DNA of 64,000 bases from Methylocaldum sp. 14B. GTDB lineage: Bacteria; Pseudomonadota; Gammaproteobacteria; Methylococcales; Methylococcaceae. The DNA lies in assembly GCF_002005105.1 (NCBI RefSeq), contig NZ_MSCV01000016.1, positions 62,001-126,000 on the forward strand, given 5' to 3'. Each line of letters opens with the position of its first letter. Within the stretch, counting starts at the first letter, position 1. Both the position numbers and the translations under genes were made by a program. Positions 1 through 11,291 of the stretch are shown piece after piece. Below the pieces are notes generated by a model, which was not told the DNA's origin, made no database searches, and was given only the letters and a program-made list of their open reading frames with translations.

Positions 1-2
1 CC

Positions 3-710
3 TCGTCCTTCACCGGATGGAACAACTACATGATGGACTTCGGCAAGATGCTGTCCGACAAGGAGGCGATGAAGCATTTCGGCAATACGGTGGTCGTCTG
101 GGATCTTCACAGCCGCAAGCCTAAGAAGGTGTTCGACGTACCGGGTTCGCCCCTGGAAGTGCGTTGCGCCTGGGAAGAAAACCACAACTACTGCTTCACC
201 ACGACGGCACTCACCTCCAAGATCTGGCTGATCTACGAAGATGACAAGGGCGAGTGGCAAGCCAAGGAAGTCGCGGATATCGGCGATCCCTCGAAGGTGC
301 CGTTGCCCGTCGATATTTCGATCTCCAACGACGACAAGCGGCTTTGGGTGAATACCTTCATGGACGGCAACACCCGGGCATTCGATATCTCGAATCCGCA
401 CAAACCGGTGCAAATCTACGAGAAGCACATCGGCGCGCAAGTCAATATGGTGTCGTCGAGCTGGGACGGGAAACGGCTTTACTACACTTCGTCGCTGCTT
501 GCCAACTGGGACAAGAAGGGCAAGGACAATGAGCAGTACCTGAAGCTCTATCACTGGGACGGCAAGGAGTTGAAAGAGCAGTTCGCTATCGACTTCTACA
601 AGGAAAAGCTCGGACGCCCGCACCAGATGCGTTTTGGCGCTTACTCGCTGTATAAGAGCGTGGCCGAAGCAAAGCCGGCGGAGATTTTCGCGGAATTTCA
701 GCGTCGCTGA
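3..710 (+). CDS. Selenium-binding protein / methanethiol oxidase (SBP56 family), C-terminal part
   Basis: The frame is open from the first bases of the window, so the N-terminal half lies upstream; 235 residues are visible of a family usually about 430-470 aa long. The sequence opens with SSFTGWNNYMMDFG and continues with beta-propeller-like stretches such as VVVWDLHSRKP and VWDLH-type turns, ending with GRPHQMRFG, all typical of SBP56. Bacterial members (MtoX) are copper-dependent periplasmic enzymes that oxidise methanethiol to formaldehyde, H2S and H2O2; SBP1 is the animal homologue. The specific methanethiol activity is inferred from family membership. A strong ribosome site and a DUF4242 gene follow 93 bp downstream, so the two may be co-transcribed. 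Confidence 0.85.
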   Translation, partial: SSFTGWNNYMMDFGKMLSDKEAMKHFGNTVVVWDLHSRKPKKVFDVPGSPLEVRCAWEENHNYCFTTTALTSKIWLIYEDDKGEWQAKEVADIGDPSKVPLPVDISISNDDKRLWVNTFMDGNTRAFDISNPHKPVQIYEKHIGAQVNMVSSSWDGKRLYYTSSLLANWDKKGKDNEQYLKLYHWDGKELKEQFAIDFYKEKLGRPHQMRFGAYSLYKSVAEAKPAEIFAEFQRR

Positions 711-803
711 TGTGATGTACTTCGTAGCGGCCATCACGCGGCTCCGAAGTGCCGACGGTTTTTTGACGACTTTTGCTTACTTTCTCAATGAGAGGAGGCT
801 GAC

Positions 804-1076
804 ATGCCCAAGTATCTAATCGAACGCGATATTCCTGGAGCGGGAAAACTGTCCGATCAGGATTTGCATGCCATTTCGCAGAAATCGTGCAGCGTGTTGA
901 ACCGCTTGGGGCCGCAAATCCAATGGCTGCAGAGCTATGTCACCGATGACAAGGTCTATTGCGTCTATATCGCGCCCAACGAGGAAATGATCCGGCAGCA
1001 TGCCCAAGAGGGCGGCTTCCCGGCCAATCGGATTTCGGAAATCAAGACGGTAATCGATCCGACGACCGGCGAGTGA
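804..1076 (+). CDS. DUF4242 (SCO4226-like) small protein
   Basis: A 90-residue protein starting at ATG 804 behind a strong GAGAGGAGG ribosome site. It begins MPKYLIERDIPGAGKLS and has the family's ferredoxin-like alpha/beta length and the late conserved segment GGFPANRISEIKTVIDP. The Streptomyces relative SCO4226 binds nickel, but the function of the family in proteobacteria is unknown. It lies directly downstream of the SBP56 gene on the same strand and ends at a strong hairpin. Family assignment is firm; nickel binding here is unproven. Confidence 0.75.
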   Translation: MPKYLIERDIPGAGKLSDQDLHAISQKSCSVLNRLGPQIQWLQSYVTDDKVYCVYIAPNEEMIRQHAQEGGFPANRISEIKTVIDPTTGE

Positions 1077-1081
1077 TGAGG

Positions 1082-1113
1082 GGCGTGGGAACGGCTCCGA
1101 CCGTTCCCACGCC
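1082..1113. terminator. Hairpin between convergent genes
   Basis: A perfect 13-bp stem, GGCGTGGGAACGG pairing with CCGTTCCCACGCC, with a 6-nt loop. It sits in the 45 bp between the stops of the DUF4242 gene (+) and metG (-). There is no clear T tract, so it may act as a bidirectional terminator or mRNA 3'-end stabiliser. Confidence 0.6.
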
Positions 1114-1121
1114 TGCTTCGA

Positions 1122-3329
1122 CTACTTGACCCGCATTCCCGGCTGCGCGCCTTCGTCCGGGATTAAAACGAACGGTCCTCCGCGTTCGTCGCTCGCGGCC
1201 AGCACCATGCCTTCCGACAGACCGAACTTCATCTTGCGCGGCGCGAGATTCGCGACCATCACGGTCAGTTTTCCTTCCAGTTTCGCCGGATCGTAGGCCG
1301 ATTTGATGCCCGCAAACACCGTCCGGGTTTCGCTGCCGATATCCAGAGTCAGCTTCAACAGCTTGTCGGCGCCTTCCACGTGCTCCGCTTTGGCGATGCG
1401 GGCGATGCGCAGATCGATCTTGGCGAAGTCGTCGATCGATATGGTGTCGGCGATCGGTTGAATCGCGTGTTGCTGATGCTCGGCGTGACGCTGCTGGGAA
1501 TGAGGTTCCGGCTGGACGGCGGCTTGCAGGTTCTGTTTGTTGGCTTCCACGAGTGACTCGATTTGTTTAGGGTCGATGCGAGACATTAGGTGTTGATAAG
1601 GCTTGATAACGTGCCCTTCCGGCAAGAGAGTGAACGCGTCCTCCCATGTAAGTGGTGGAATGTTAAGAAACGCCTCTACGTTTGAGACCAAACCAGGCAG
1701 CACTGGTTTTAGGTACAGGGAGAGTAATCTAAAGATGTTGATGCAGACGGAGCTTACTTGATGTAATTCCTGGCTGGGGCCGGCCTTGGAGAGTTTCCAA
1801 GGTTCTTTAACGCTAACGTATTTGTTGGCAATGTCTGCCAGTAACATAATTAGGCGCAAGGCTTGATTAAATAGCCGCGCATCATATAGTCGGATCAACT
1901 CCTTTGATGCGGCTTGAAAATCCCGAAGCAAAATCTCAGGACTGCCGAGCCTAGTGAGCCATTCTGCTTCCTCTTCGAAAACCTTTCGAATATAACTCTC
2001 CGAAAAATCGTCCCGCTCGAACTCACGATTTGTAATAGCGGCGAAAGATTGCTCAAGTTTTTGATGGGTTGGTTCAGGGATATTTGCTAAGCGACCATTA
2101 AACGAATTAGTGATAAATGCAGCTGTCCGGCTGGCAATATTGACGTACTTCCCAACCAAATCACTATTCACCCTCGCCACGAAATCTTCCAAGTTGAGAT
2201 CGATGTCCTCCATCGTCCCATTCAGCTTGCAGGCGTAGTAATAGCGCAGCCATTCGGGGTTCAAGCCCTGCTGGAGATAACTTTCCGCCGTGATGAAAGT
2301 GCCGCGGGATTTGGACATTTTCTCGCCGTTCACGGTCAAGAAGCCGTGGGCGAAGATCTTGGTGGGAGTGCGGAAATCCGAGTGTTCCAGCATCGCCGGC
2401 CAGAACAGCGCGTGGAAATAGAGAATGTCCTTGCCGATGAAGTGGTAGAGCTCGGTACTCGAATCCTTGTTCCAATATTGGTCGAAATCGAGATTCAGCC
2501 GCTCGCACAGGTTCTTGAAGCTGCCCATGTAGCCGATGGGAGCGTCCAGCCAGACATAGAAGAATTTGCCCGGCGCGTCGGGGATTTCGAATCCGAAATA
2601 GGGCGCGTCGCGGGAAATGTCCCAGTCGGAGAGCCCCGCCTCGAACCATTCCGCCATTTTGTTGGCGGCTTCGGTTTGAAGTGGGGGTTCGGGAGTGAGT
2701 TGCCCGGTTGTCCATTTGCTTAGGAAATCATGGCAACGCGAATCCGAAAGTTTAAAAAAGTAATGCACCGACTCCTTCCGCACCGGAGCTGCGCCGGAAA
2801 CGGCGGAATAGGGGTTGATTAGGTCGGTCGGCGAATAGGTTGCACCGCAGGCTTCGCAGGAATCGCCGTACTGGTCCTTGGCATGGCACTTTGGGCACTC
2901 GCCCTTGATAAAGCGGTCCGGGAGAAACATTTCCTTGACCGGATCATAGTACTGCTCGATCGAGCGGTCCTCGATCAGCTTTCGTTCTTTCAGCCGACCG
3001 TAAATGGTTTCGGCTAACTGCCGGGTTTCCTCCGAATGGGTCGAGTAATAGTTGTCGAACTCGATGTGAAAACCGGTAAAGTCCCTAAGATGCTCGCCAT
3101 GGACCCGTCGAATCAGTTCCTCCGGGGCGATGCCTTCCTTTTCGGCCCTGAGCATGATGGGCGTGCCGTGGGTGTCGTCGGCGCAGACATAATGGCAGGT
3201 GTTGCCGCGCATCTTCTGAAATCGCACCCAGATGTCGGTTTGTATGTACTCGACCAGATGGCCCAAGTGAATGGGGCCGTTGGCATAGGGTAGGGCGCTG
3301 GTGACGAGGATCGTTCGATGGGTGGTCAT
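1122..3329 (-). CDS. metG: Methionyl-tRNA synthetase
   Basis: A 735-residue cytoplasmic class I aminoacyl-tRNA synthetase that charges tRNA-Met. Visible features in order: the HLGH signature at residues 21-24 after TSALPYANG, a zinc knuckle (CPKC...CEACG) near 150, [12 protein letters not shown] near 345, an alpha-helical anticodon-binding domain, and a C-terminal EMAP/tRNA-binding domain beginning [15 protein letters not shown] chose ATG 3329 because [18 protein letters not shown] matches the usual family N-terminus; an in-frame ATG at 3374 would add 15 untypical residues. It is about 60 residues longer than the E. coli enzyme, mostly in the anticodon-binding region. That region (about 1560-2200) is also markedly AT-richer than the rest of the gene. 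Divergent from apbC. Confidence 0.97.
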   Translation of the reverse strand: MTTHRTILVTSALPYANGPIHLGHLVEYIQTDIWVRFQKMRGNTCHYVCADDTHGTPIMLRAEKEGIAPEELIRRVHGEHLRDFTGFHIEFDNYYSTHSEETRQLAETIYGRLKERKLIEDRSIEQYYDPVKEMFLPDRFIKGECPKCHAKDQYGDSCEACGATYSPTDLINPYSAVSGAAPVRKESVHYFFKLSDSRCHDFLSKWTTGQLTPEPPLQTEAANKMAEWFEAGLSDWDISRDAPYFGFEIPDAPGKFFYVWLDAPIGYMGSFKNLCERLNLDFDQYWNKDSSTELYHFIGKDILYFHALFWPAMLEHSDFRTPTKIFAHGFLTVNGEKMSKSRGTFITAESYLQQGLNPEWLRYYYACKLNGTMEDIDLNLEDFVARVNSDLVGKYVNIASRTAAFITNSFNGRLANIPEPTHQKLEQSFAAITNREFERDDFSESYIRKVFEEEAEWLTRLGSPEILLRDFQAASKELIRLYDARLFNQALRLIMLLADIANKYVSVKEPWKLSKAGPSQELHQVSSVCINIFRLLSLYLKPVLPGLVSNVEAFLNIPPLTWEDAFTLLPEGHVIKPYQHLMSRIDPKQIESLVEANKQNLQAAVQPEPHSQQRHAEHQQHAIQPIADTISIDDFAKIDLRIARIAKAEHVEGADKLLKLTLDIGSETRTVFAGIKSAYDPAKLEGKLTVMVANLAPRKMKFGLSEGMVLAASDERGGPFVLIPDEGAQPGMRVK

Positions 3330-3517
3330 GTGGCGAAATTCAATGTTTTCTTGGGTCGCAAAATTATCCCACATTTCGGCCGAGCGTTCAGAGGCGCATA
3401 GCCACGGCGGACGCCGTAGAGTGGGGCTCCGAACCTGGTGCGTCGCCAGTCGAAGAAGCCTTTGATCCGTTAAGCTTCGCGGCCAATTGTGTAGAATAAC
3501 GCCTTATTTGGCCCGAG

Positions 3518-4621
3518 ATGCCGGAGATTCGAATGCCGCTGACTCAATCCGATGTTGAGAATGCCCTTAAGACCTTGGTGGATCCCGATCTGGAGCGGGA
3601 TTTGGTATCGACCAAGTCGATCAAGAAAATCGAAATAGACGACTCCCGGATTCGGGTGAAAGTGGCTCTGGGTTACCCGGCGGCCAGTTTCCACGCCGAA
3701 CTCAAGAATCTGATCGAACAAAAGCTCCGTGCGGAAACCGGCGCGACCGAGGTGACGGTGGAAATCGTTACGGAGATCGTTTCCCACTCGGTCCAGAAGA
3801 ATCTAAAGCCGATGCCCGGCGTCAAGAACATCATCGCGGTCGCTTCCGGCAAAGGCGGTGTCGGGAAATCGACGACCGCCGCGAATCTGGCGCTGGCATT
3901 AGCGGCGGAAGGTGCGCGAGTCGGTATTCTGGATGCCGACATTTACGGACCAAGCCAACCGCTCATGCTGGGGATTTCCGGGCGCCCGGATACCGAAGGC
4001 GGAAACCGGTTGATCCCGATGGTCGCCTACGGCGTTCAATCCATGTCCATCGGTTATCTGATCGAGGAGGACGCACCGATGATCTGGCGCGGCCCCATGG
4101 TGACCGGTGCCTTGCAACAATTGCTCAAGGACACCAAGTGGGACAACCTGGATTATCTGATCATCGACTTGCCGCCCGGTACCGGCGATATTCAATTGAC
4201 GCTGGCGCAGCAGATTCCCGTGTCAGGCGCGATCATAGTAACCACGCCTCAGGACATTGCGTTATTGGATGCCCAGAGAGGCCTAAAGATGTTCGAAAAG
4301 GTGGGGGTGCCGGTCTTGGGGATCGTAGAAAACATGAGCATTCATATTTGTTCGAATTGCGGCCATGCCGAGCCGATCTTCGGCGAAGGCGGCGGTGACA
4401 AGATGGCCCAAAAATACGGCGTCGAGCTACTCGGTTCTCTGCCGCTCGACATCAGCATCCGGAAGAACGCGGACGGCGGCCATCCCACGGTCGTCGCCGA
4501 GCCGGACAGCAAGCCGGCGCAAATCTACAAGGACGTGGCCCGTAAAATGGCGGCCCGATTGGCTTTGAAGGCGAAGGATTACAGTGCGCGTTTCCCCACT
4601 ATCACCATCGTCAACGACTAG
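3518..4621 (+). CDS. apbC: Iron-sulfur cluster carrier ATPase ApbC/Mrp
   Basis: A 367-residue cytoplasmic P-loop NTPase that carries Fe-S clusters to apoproteins. An N-terminal MIP18/DUF59 domain (about residues 8-85, with [11 protein letters not shown]) precedes the deviant Walker A motif [10 protein letters not shown] at 110-119. The switch [13 protein letters not shown] and the cluster-binding pair in [18 protein letters not shown] follow. Length and domain order are normal. An alternative start five codons downstream (MPLTQSD) is equally plausible. It is divergent from metG, an arrangement often seen in gammaproteobacteria, and sits 1 bp upstream of dcd, so the pair is probably an operon. 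Confidence 0.95.
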   Translation: MPEIRMPLTQSDVENALKTLVDPDLERDLVSTKSIKKIEIDDSRIRVKVALGYPAASFHAELKNLIEQKLRAETGATEVTVEIVTEIVSHSVQKNLKPMPGVKNIIAVASGKGGVGKSTTAANLALALAAEGARVGILDADIYGPSQPLMLGISGRPDTEGGNRLIPMVAYGVQSMSIGYLIEEDAPMIWRGPMVTGALQQLLKDTKWDNLDYLIIDLPPGTGDIQLTLAQQIPVSGAIIVTTPQDIALLDAQRGLKMFEKVGVPVLGIVENMSIHICSNCGHAEPIFGEGGGDKMAQKYGVELLGSLPLDISIRKNADGGHPTVVAEPDSKPAQIYKDVARKMAARLALKAKDYSARFPTITIVND

Positions 4622-4622
4622 C

Positions 4623-5189
4623 ATGGGCATCAAATCAGACCGCTGGATCCGTCGCATGGCGGAAGAATATGGGATGATCGAGCCCTACGAGCCGCAGCAA
4701 GTAAGGGAGGTGCAGAATTCCCGCGTCATTTCCTACGGAACATCGAGTTACGGCTACGACATTCGCTGTTCGAGCGAATTCAAGATCTTCACCAACATCA
4801 ACTCCGCGATAGTAGACCCGAAAAATTTCGACGAAAACAGCTTCGTCGACGTGAGCTCGGACGTGTGCATCATCCCGCCCAATTCCTTCGCCTTGGCGAG
4901 GACCGTCGAATATTTCCGCATTCCGCGCGACGTGCTGACCATATGTCTCGGCAAGTCCACCTATGCCCGCTGCGGAATCATCGTCAACGTGACGCCGTTG
5001 GAGCCGGAGTGGGAAGGGCATGTGACCCTGGAGTTTTCCAATACCACGCCGCTGCCCGCCAAAATCTACGCCAATGAAGGGGTGGCCCAGGTGCTGTTCA
5101 TCGGTGCGGACGAGATTTGCGAAGTTTCTTACAAGGATCGTGGCGGGAAGTATCAGGGACAGACCGGCGTGACCTTGCCCAAGACATAA
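4623..5189 (+). CDS. dcd: dCTP deaminase
   Basis: A 188-residue enzyme deaminating dCTP to dUTP in thymidylate supply. The start is ATG 4623, one base after the apbC stop, giving [21 protein letters not shown], the standard N-terminus. The motifs [42 protein letters not shown] and GVAQVLF are all present and hold the trimer active site. The E. coli enzyme is of similar length (193 aa). An upstream in-frame ATG at 4584 would overlap apbC and adds residues not found in the family. Confidence 0.96.
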   Translation: MGIKSDRWIRRMAEEYGMIEPYEPQQVREVQNSRVISYGTSSYGYDIRCSSEFKIFTNINSAIVDPKNFDENSFVDVSSDVCIIPPNSFALARTVEYFRIPRDVLTICLGKSTYARCGIIVNVTPLEPEWEGHVTLEFSNTTPLPAKIYANEGVAQVLFIGADEICEVSYKDRGGKYQGQTGVTLPKT

Positions 5190-5255
5190 TAATTCGAGCA
5201 GGTATCGGTAGCTGTTTTCGAGACAGAGATTTCCAGAATTTATTGAGAGAAGACT

Positions 5256-6536
5256 ATGGCCGACGTGTCCGCATTGTTCGCGGAAGCTCAAACCTACATT
5301 CCGGGCGGTGTGAATTCGCCGGTTCGTGCGTTTAAAGGGGTCGGCGGAACCCCTATCTTCGTGGAGCGCGCCGAAGGGCCTTACCTGTTCGGTGCGGATG
5401 GACGCCGCTATATCGACTATGTCGGCTCCTGGGGGCCCATGGTTGTCGGGCACGCTCATCCTGAAGTCTTGAAAGCCGTGCACGATGCCGTGGATCGCGG
5501 GCTGAGCTATGGCGCTCCTACGGCTATCGAGACCGCGATGGCGAAAAAACTGTGCGAGCTGGTGCCTTCGTTGGACATGGTGCGGATGGTCAATTCCGGC
5601 ACCGAAGCGACCATGAGCGCCATCCGCCTGGCGCGCGGCTACACGGGTCGTGACAAGATCGTCAAGTTTGAAGGTTGCTATCACGGGCATTCGGATTCCC
5701 TTCTGGTCAAGGCGGGTTCCGGGGCGCTGACTCTGGGCGTGCCGAGTTCGCCCGGCGTTCCGGCCGGTTTGGCCGAACACACGCTGACCCTCCCGTTCAA
5801 CGACGGCGACGCGGTGCGCGAGGTGTTTTCGCGTTTCGGCGGAGAGATCGCCTGCATCATCGTGGAACCGGTCGCCGGCAACATGAACTGCGTGCCGCCG
5901 AAATCGGGCTTCCTGGAAACCCTGCGGGAGGTCTGCGATGCCCACGGATCGGTACTGATCTTCGACGAAGTCATGACCGGATTCCGCGTGGCGCTGGGCG
6001 GAGCGCAGGCGCATTACGGCATCTCGCCCGATTTGACCACGCTCGGCAAAGTCATCGGCGGCGGCATGCCGGTCGGCGCCTTCGGCGGGCGGCGCGACAT
6101 CATGGAAAAGCTGGCTCCGCTAGGTCCCGTTTATCAGGCGGGTACCTTATCCGGCAATCCCGTGGCCATGGCGGCGGGATTGAAGACCTTGGAACTGATT
6201 TCCGCGCCGGGCTTTTTCGATCGCTTGAGCGAAAGAACCCGCTATCTGATCGAGGGCTTGCAGGAGCGGGCGTTAAAGGCCGGAATTCCATTTGCGGCCA
6301 ATTGGGTCGGCGGCATGTTCGGTCTCTTTTTCACCGAGGAGAAGGCCATCGACAGTTTCGAAAAAGTCATGGGCTGCGATCAGGAGCGCTTCAAGCGCTT
6401 TTTCCACGCCATGCTGGACGAAGGCGTTTATCTCGCTCCGTCCGCGTTCGAGGCCGGCTTCGTCTCGGCGGCCCATGATTTTGACGTTCTGGATCAAACC
6501 CTACAGGCGGCGGAGCGCGTCTTTAATCGACTTTGA
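5256..6536 (+). CDS. hemL: Glutamate-1-semialdehyde 2,1-aminomutase
   Basis: A 426-residue PLP enzyme converting glutamate-1-semialdehyde to 5-aminolevulinate, the C5 route to haem. It shows the N-terminal [16 protein letters not shown], the cofactor-binding [18 protein letters not shown], the [13 protein letters not shown] segment and the Schiff-base lysine in [18 protein letters not shown] ribosome site (GAGAGAAG) lies just upstream. The next gene overlaps its stop by 4 bp, indicating translational coupling. Length and motifs are normal. Confidence 0.96.
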   Translation: MADVSALFAEAQTYIPGGVNSPVRAFKGVGGTPIFVERAEGPYLFGADGRRYIDYVGSWGPMVVGHAHPEVLKAVHDAVDRGLSYGAPTAIETAMAKKLCELVPSLDMVRMVNSGTEATMSAIRLARGYTGRDKIVKFEGCYHGHSDSLLVKAGSGALTLGVPSSPGVPAGLAEHTLTLPFNDGDAVREVFSRFGGEIACIIVEPVAGNMNCVPPKSGFLETLREVCDAHGSVLIFDEVMTGFRVALGGAQAHYGISPDLTTLGKVIGGGMPVGAFGGRRDIMEKLAPLGPVYQAGTLSGNPVAMAAGLKTLELISAPGFFDRLSERTRYLIEGLQERALKAGIPFAANWVGGMFGLFFTEEKAIDSFEKVMGCDQERFKRFFHAMLDEGVYLAPSAFEAGFVSAAHDFDVLDQTLQAAERVFNRL

Positions 6537-8446
6537 GCTTTGAAACGATTTACGCATGGATCGCACTGCATCCCCACCACGCCGGCCTAGCGGTCTTTTT
6601 GATTGCCATGGCCGAATCCTTGGCAGTGGTGGGGCTAGTGGTTCCCGGCGTCGCCATGATGTTCGCCGCCGGGGCGCTCGTAGGCGCTGGAGCTCTTTCC
6701 TTTGCTCCGACCTGCGCTTACGCGATAGCCGGAGCGGTAGTCGGCGACGGGATCAGCTTTTGGCTGGGATGGCGTTATCGCGATCGCTTATCGTCTCTGT
6801 GGCCGTTTACGCGCTATCCGGGAATGATCAACCGCGGCATCGATTATTTCCACCGCTACGGGGGACGCAGCGTGCTGTTCGGGCGTTTCGTCGGTCCGGT
6901 CCGCGCAGTGATCCCCTTGGTGGCGGGCATGCTGACGATGCCGGCGCGGCGGTTCGTTTATATCAATGTGTTGTCCGCCGTTCTCTGGGGTCCCGCATAT
7001 TTGCTGCCGGGCATGGCCTTCGGCGCATCCCTCGATCTGGCGTCAAAGGTGACCGGACGCTTGGCCGCCCTATTGATTGCGTTGCTAGTGGTCCTATGGT
7101 TCGGGGCCTGGTTGAGCAAGCATCTTTATCTTTACTTCCAGCCCCGGGCGCACCAGCTCATTCTGGCGACGTTCGACCTTAGCCGAGAGCACCCCCTGCT
7201 GGGACGTCTCACCGCTCCCCTCATCGATCCTGAGCAACGCGATTACGCCGGCCTATCGGTGTGGGCGGCGATTTTGGGCCTGTCTGGTTTGCTGGCCTGC
7301 TTCTTGGTACCAGCCGATTCGGTGCCCGTGTCCTTGGAAGCCTGGCGAACTCCTTGGTCCGATTATGCCTTGATCGTGTTCGAGGAATTGGGCGAGACCT
7401 TGTCCGTGTCGGTTTTCTCGGCGGTCGTGCTCGGCTGGTTATTGATCCGGAAGCAAGCTGTCGCCGCGGCGCATTTCCTGGGAGCGCTGATTTTCGCGTT
7501 GGCGCTCGGAACGGTCTGCCGTTTCGTTGACGATAATCCGCTGATCGATAGTCATGTCCTGAACGGCGGCGCGGTGTACGGTTTTGCGGCAGTGTTGACC
7601 GCGGACAGCGCGACGCCGCGTTGGCGCTGGTTGATTTACTCCGGGGCGACCCTGCTGGTCACCGTTATCGCGTTCGCTCGCGTCTATGCCGATACGGGCG
7701 AGTTTCTCGCGGCTTGCTTTACTCTGTCGATGGTTCTGATCTGGCTGGTCCTGCTGGGGGTGGCCTATCGGCGCCATCGGCACGGCGATGTACCGATCAG
7801 AGGCTTGATCGGGATCGTGATGGTTTCCCTAGTGGGCATCGGGGCGGTTGTTTGGTATAGCCACTCGCTGGAAGAGTTTTACTATCGGCGACCGCTTCTA
7901 AGCGTAAGCGAGGAGCACTGGCTCGAACAGGGCTGGCGGTTTTTGCCGGCCTACCGGGTGAAGACGATCGGCCGATCCGAGCAGGCGCTCAGTGTTCAAT
8001 GGGCATCGTCGATCGATACTATCCATTCGGATCTGGTTAAACTTGGCTGGCAAGAGCCGAAGCCTTTGACACCGACCCAGGCGCTGCACTTTCTGAATCC
8101 TCAGACCGGAATGGCGGACTTGCCGGTTTTACCTCACTTCAACCAGATCGATGTGGATACTCTTCGTATGATCAAGGCGACTTCCGACGGGCGGTGGTTG
8201 ATCGTTCGTTTCTGGCCGAGCGGACAACAGTTGCAGCCGGGAGCCATCCCAATCTGGCTGGGAAGTGTCGCCTTTTTGGAGGAGCGTAATGTCTTCGGTA
8301 TCCTGAAGTTGTCCGAAGAGGCAGTCGACGGTACGGACGCACTCAACATCTTGACCGATGATCTCCTGTCGCTTCGTCCGTTCGTCCTGAGAACGAGCGA
8401 GAACGATCAGGTCGTCGTGTTGCTTCCCCCCAGTAAATCTCGATGA
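6533..8446 (+). CDS. DedA / PAP2-like / LssY three-part membrane protein
   Basis: A 637-residue inner-membrane protein. Residues about 1-210 form a DedA (SNARE-associated, VTT) domain with [13 protein letters not shown] and [17 protein letters not shown]. Residues about 240-440 are a multi-spanning segment in the position of a PAP2 lipid phosphatase. Residues about 460-625 are a soluble LssY C-terminal domain ([44 protein letters not shown] split over the region). DedA proteins translocate lipid head groups or undecaprenyl phosphate; the substrate here is unknown. The middle domain lacks the PSGH and Rx3Hx3D phosphatase residues. The start is TTG 6533, overlapping the hemL stop by 4 bp (TTGA). 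Confidence 0.85.
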   Translation: MSFETIYAWIALHPHHAGLAVFLIAMAESLAVVGLVVPGVAMMFAAGALVGAGALSFAPTCAYAIAGAVVGDGISFWLGWRYRDRLSSLWPFTRYPGMINRGIDYFHRYGGRSVLFGRFVGPVRAVIPLVAGMLTMPARRFVYINVLSAVLWGPAYLLPGMAFGASLDLASKVTGRLAALLIALLVVLWFGAWLSKHLYLYFQPRAHQLILATFDLSREHPLLGRLTAPLIDPEQRDYAGLSVWAAILGLSGLLACFLVPADSVPVSLEAWRTPWSDYALIVFEELGETLSVSVFSAVVLGWLLIRKQAVAAAHFLGALIFALALGTVCRFVDDNPLIDSHVLNGGAVYGFAAVLTADSATPRWRWLIYSGATLLVTVIAFARVYADTGEFLAACFTLSMVLIWLVLLGVAYRRHRHGDVPIRGLIGIVMVSLVGIGAVVWYSHSLEEFYYRRPLLSVSEEHWLEQGWRFLPAYRVKTIGRSEQALSVQWASSIDTIHSDLVKLGWQEPKPLTPTQALHFLNPQTGMADLPVLPHFNQIDVDTLRMIKATSDGRWLIVRFWPSGQQLQPGAIPIWLGSVAFLEERNVFGILKLSEEAVDGTDALNILTDDLLSLRPFVLRTSENDQVVVLLPPSKSR

Positions 8447-8476
8447 TCAGGTCTTTTTTCCGGGCAGCGTGGGCCG

Positions 8477-9970
8477 ATGGATAATACACATTGGGTGGCG
8501 AATATCGATAAGCTGCCGCCTTCTCTGATTCTGGCTGTCGGCATGCTTTTGGGACTGTCCGTCGGATGGCTGATAGCGTCTTTGCGCCACAGAGGACATC
8601 ATCCGGAATTGTGCCGGCGATTGACTGAGGAGCAGGCGCAGAAAATTGCTGAATTGTCGGAAGAGCTGGCTGATCGCCAAGATCGAGTCTATTCGTTGAG
8701 CACGGGGCTGGCCGTCGCTGAAGAAAAAGCGGGACGCATCCCGCTACTGGAAAGCAGACTGGCCGAAACAAGCCAGCAGCTTACGGCCGCGCGGACGGAA
8801 TGCGCCGAACTCAGGACGCGCCTCGAGAACGAAGAGAAAAACACCGAAGGAAAGCTGGCGCTGCTTCGTAACGCGGAAGTTCAACTGTTCACCCAGTTCG
8901 AAAATCTGGCGCAGAAAATACTCGAGGAAAAGACGCAGAAATTCACCGAACAGAACAAGAGCCAACTCGACGGCGTTTTGACGCCGTTTCGCGAACAGCT
9001 CGGCGATTTCCGAAAGAAGGTGGACGAAATGCATCTCCACGACGCGAAGGACAGGGCATCTCTGCGCCAGGAGATCGAGAACCTTCGCTTGCAGACCCAG
9101 CGTATCAACCAGGAAGCGGTCAATCTGACTCGCGCGTTGAAAGGCGACAAAAAATTGCAAGGCGCCTGGGGGGAACTGATTCTGGAGCGGGTGTTGGAGC
9201 AGTCCGGCTTGCGCAAGGGCATCGAATACGAAACTCAAGGCGGTTATCGCGACGGCGAAAATCGCTTATTTCGACCCGATGTCATCGTGCACCTGCCGGA
9301 AGGCAAGGACATCATCATCGATTCCAAGGTCTCGCTGGTGGCTTACGACCGCTGCTGTTCTCTGGACGACGGACCGGAGCGGGAGTCGGCGGTGCGCGAG
9401 CATGTTCTGGCCGTGCGTAACCATATCAAAACCTTGGCGCAGAAAGATTATTCCGGCTTGAATGGGCTGCGCTCTCTGGATTTTATTCTGCTGTTCATGC
9501 CGATCGAGTCGGCTTTCATGCTGGCCTTCCAGCACGACGACAAGCTGTTCTCGGATGCGTTCTCCAGCAATATCGTAGTGGTGACCCCGACCACCTTGCT
9601 GGCTACTTTACGTACCATAGAAAACATCTGGCGCTACGAGCGGCGGAATGAAAATGCGAAGTTGATCGCGGACAAGGCGGGCTCGATTTACGACAAATTG
9701 CGCGGATTCGTGGAAGACTTGGAAAAATTGGGCACCCAGCTCAGCAGCGTCCACAAGACTTATGACGACGCGATGAATAAACTTACCCGCGGGCGCGGCA
9801 ATTTAATCCGGCAGGCGGAAAGTTTTGTGGAACTGGGCGCAAAAGTGAACAAACGGCTCCCAAAAAGTATTTTGGAGAAAGTCGATCTGGACGTCGAAGA
9901 CGACATGTACGCCGCGCTAAAGCTGGAACTTCCGGCAATCGGGGAGACGAGCGAATCGTCCGAAGGATGA
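8477..9970 (+). CDS. rmuC: DNA recombination protein RmuC
   Basis: A 497-residue RmuC family protein, thought to limit DNA inversions and rearrangements. It has an N-terminal hydrophobic segment (SLILAVGMLLGLSVGWLIA), a long coiled coil at about 45-210 rich in Glu, Lys and Gln, and a C-terminal nuclease-like RmuC domain with GAWGELILERVLEQSGL, RPDVIVHLPEGKDIIIDSKVSL and PTTLLATLRTIENIWR. Length is typical. It lies 30 bp after the DedA/LssY gene and is convergent with rho. Confidence 0.94.
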   Translation: MDNTHWVANIDKLPPSLILAVGMLLGLSVGWLIASLRHRGHHPELCRRLTEEQAQKIAELSEELADRQDRVYSLSTGLAVAEEKAGRIPLLESRLAETSQQLTAARTECAELRTRLENEEKNTEGKLALLRNAEVQLFTQFENLAQKILEEKTQKFTEQNKSQLDGVLTPFREQLGDFRKKVDEMHLHDAKDRASLRQEIENLRLQTQRINQEAVNLTRALKGDKKLQGAWGELILERVLEQSGLRKGIEYETQGGYRDGENRLFRPDVIVHLPEGKDIIIDSKVSLVAYDRCCSLDDGPERESAVREHVLAVRNHIKTLAQKDYSGLNGLRSLDFILLFMPIESAFMLAFQHDDKLFSDAFSSNIVVVTPTTLLATLRTIENIWRYERRNENAKLIADKAGSIYDKLRGFVEDLEKLGTQLSSVHKTYDDAMNKLTRGRGNLIRQAESFVELGAKVNKRLPKSILEKVDLDVEDDMYAALKLELPAIGETSESSEG

Positions 9971-10034
9971 TTATACGGCTTGTTTTGAGCTGAACGGCTT
10001 GGATCGGCTTGAAGGAGGGGCTTTTCTTGCTCCT

Positions 10035-11291
10035 TCAGCGCTTCATCATGTCGAAGAACTCGGCGTTAGTCTTGGTGTCCTTCAGTTTGCCCAGCAGGAA
10101 TTCGCTGGCTGCCATTTCGTCCATCGGTTGCAGGATTTTGCGTAAAATCCAGCATTTTTGCAGTTCGTCCGCCGGAACGATGTATTCCTCGCGGCGGGTT
10201 CCGGATCGGTTGATATTGATGGCCGGATAAACGCGCTTCTCGGCGATTTTCCGCTCGAGATGCAATTCCATATTGCCGGTGCCCTTGAATTCTTCGTAGA
10301 TCACTTCGTCCATGCGCGACCCGGTATCGATCAGTGCGGTAGCGATGATCGTGAGGCTGCCGCCTTCCTCGATGTTACGAGCGGCACCGAAAAAGCGCTT
10401 GGGACGTTCCAGGGCGTTGGCGTCCACGCCGCCGGTCAACACTTTGCCCGAGGACGGGATCACTGTGTTGTAAGCTCGGGCGAGGCGGGTGATAGAGTCG
10501 AGAAGGATGACGACATCGCGCTTGTGCTCGACTAGGCGCTTAGCTTTTTCCAGGACCATCTCCGCCACTTGCACGTGACGCGCCGGCGGTTCGTCGAAGG
10601 TGCTGGATACGACTTCGCCCTTGACGCTGCGCTGCATCTCGGTGACTTCTTCCGGCCGTTCGTCGATCAGTAGGACGATCAGGTAACATTCAGGGTTCTT
10701 TTCGGCGACCGAATGGGCGATGTTCTGGAGGATCATGGTCTTGCCGGCTTTCGGCGGCGACACGATCAAGCCGCGCTGCCCTTTGCCGATCGGTGCGACC
10801 AGGTCGATCACCCGAGCGGTCAAATCCTCGGTGGTTCCGTTGCCGATCTCCAGTTGCAGGCGTTCGACAGGAAATAAGGGAGTTAGGTTAGAGAATAAGA
10901 TCTTGTGCTTGGCGTTTTCCGGCGGCTCATAGTTGATTTGCTCGACCTTGAGCATTGCGAAGTAGCGCTCGTTGTCCTTGGGCGGACGAATCTTTCCGGA
11001 AATCGTGTCTCCGGTTCGTAAGCTAAATCTACGAATCTGACTGGGCGAGACGTAAATATCATCGGGTCCGGCCAAAAAGGAGCTGTCGGCGGACCTCAGA
11101 AAGCCGAATCCGTCGCTCAGGATTTCCAATACCCCGTCGCCGTAGATATCTTCCCCGCTTTTGGCCTGTTTTTTCAGGATCGAAAAGATCAAATCCTGTT
11201 TGCGCGTTCGAGCAACGCCTTCGATGTCGAGTGATTCAGCGATTTCGATGAGTTCGGAAACGGGTTTGCGTTTAAGATCGGTCAGATTCAT
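10035..11291 (-). CDS. rho: Transcription termination factor Rho
   Basis: A 418-residue hexameric RNA-dependent ATPase. It shows the N-terminal Rho domain [21 protein letters not shown], a cold-shock-like RNA-binding domain ([35 protein letters not shown] over about 55-95), the P-loop SPPKAGKT near 180, Walker [16 protein letters not shown] and the Q-loop region. Length and motifs match the E. coli type with no insertion. trxA lies upstream on the same strand, the common proteobacterial trxA-rho order. A weak 8-bp inverted repeat (TGAAGGAG/CTCCTTCA, 10010-10037) overlaps its stop codon. Confidence 0.98.
   Translation of the reverse strand: MNLTDLKRKPVSELIEIAESLDIEGVARTRKQDLIFSILKKQAKSGEDIYGDGVLEILSDGFGFLRSADSSFLAGPDDIYVSPSQIRRFSLRTGDTISGKIRPPKDNERYFAMLKVEQINYEPPENAKHKILFSNLTPLFPVERLQLEIGNGTTEDLTARVIDLVAPIGKGQRGLIVSPPKAGKTMILQNIAHSVAEKNPECYLIVLLIDERPEEVTEMQRSVKGEVVSSTFDEPPARHVQVAEMVLEKAKRLVEHKRDVVILLDSITRLARAYNTVIPSSGKVLTGGVDANALERPKRFFGAARNIEEGGSLTIIATALIDTGSRMDEVIYEEFKGTGNMELHLERKIAEKRVYPAININRSGTRREEYIVPADELQKCWILRKILQPMDEMAASEFLLGKLKDTKTNAEFFDMMKR

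Noticed and set aside
10010-10037. Rho-independent terminator after rho
   Set aside because: The stem is only 8 bp, has a 12-nt loop, overlaps the stop codon and lacks a T tract on either strand.
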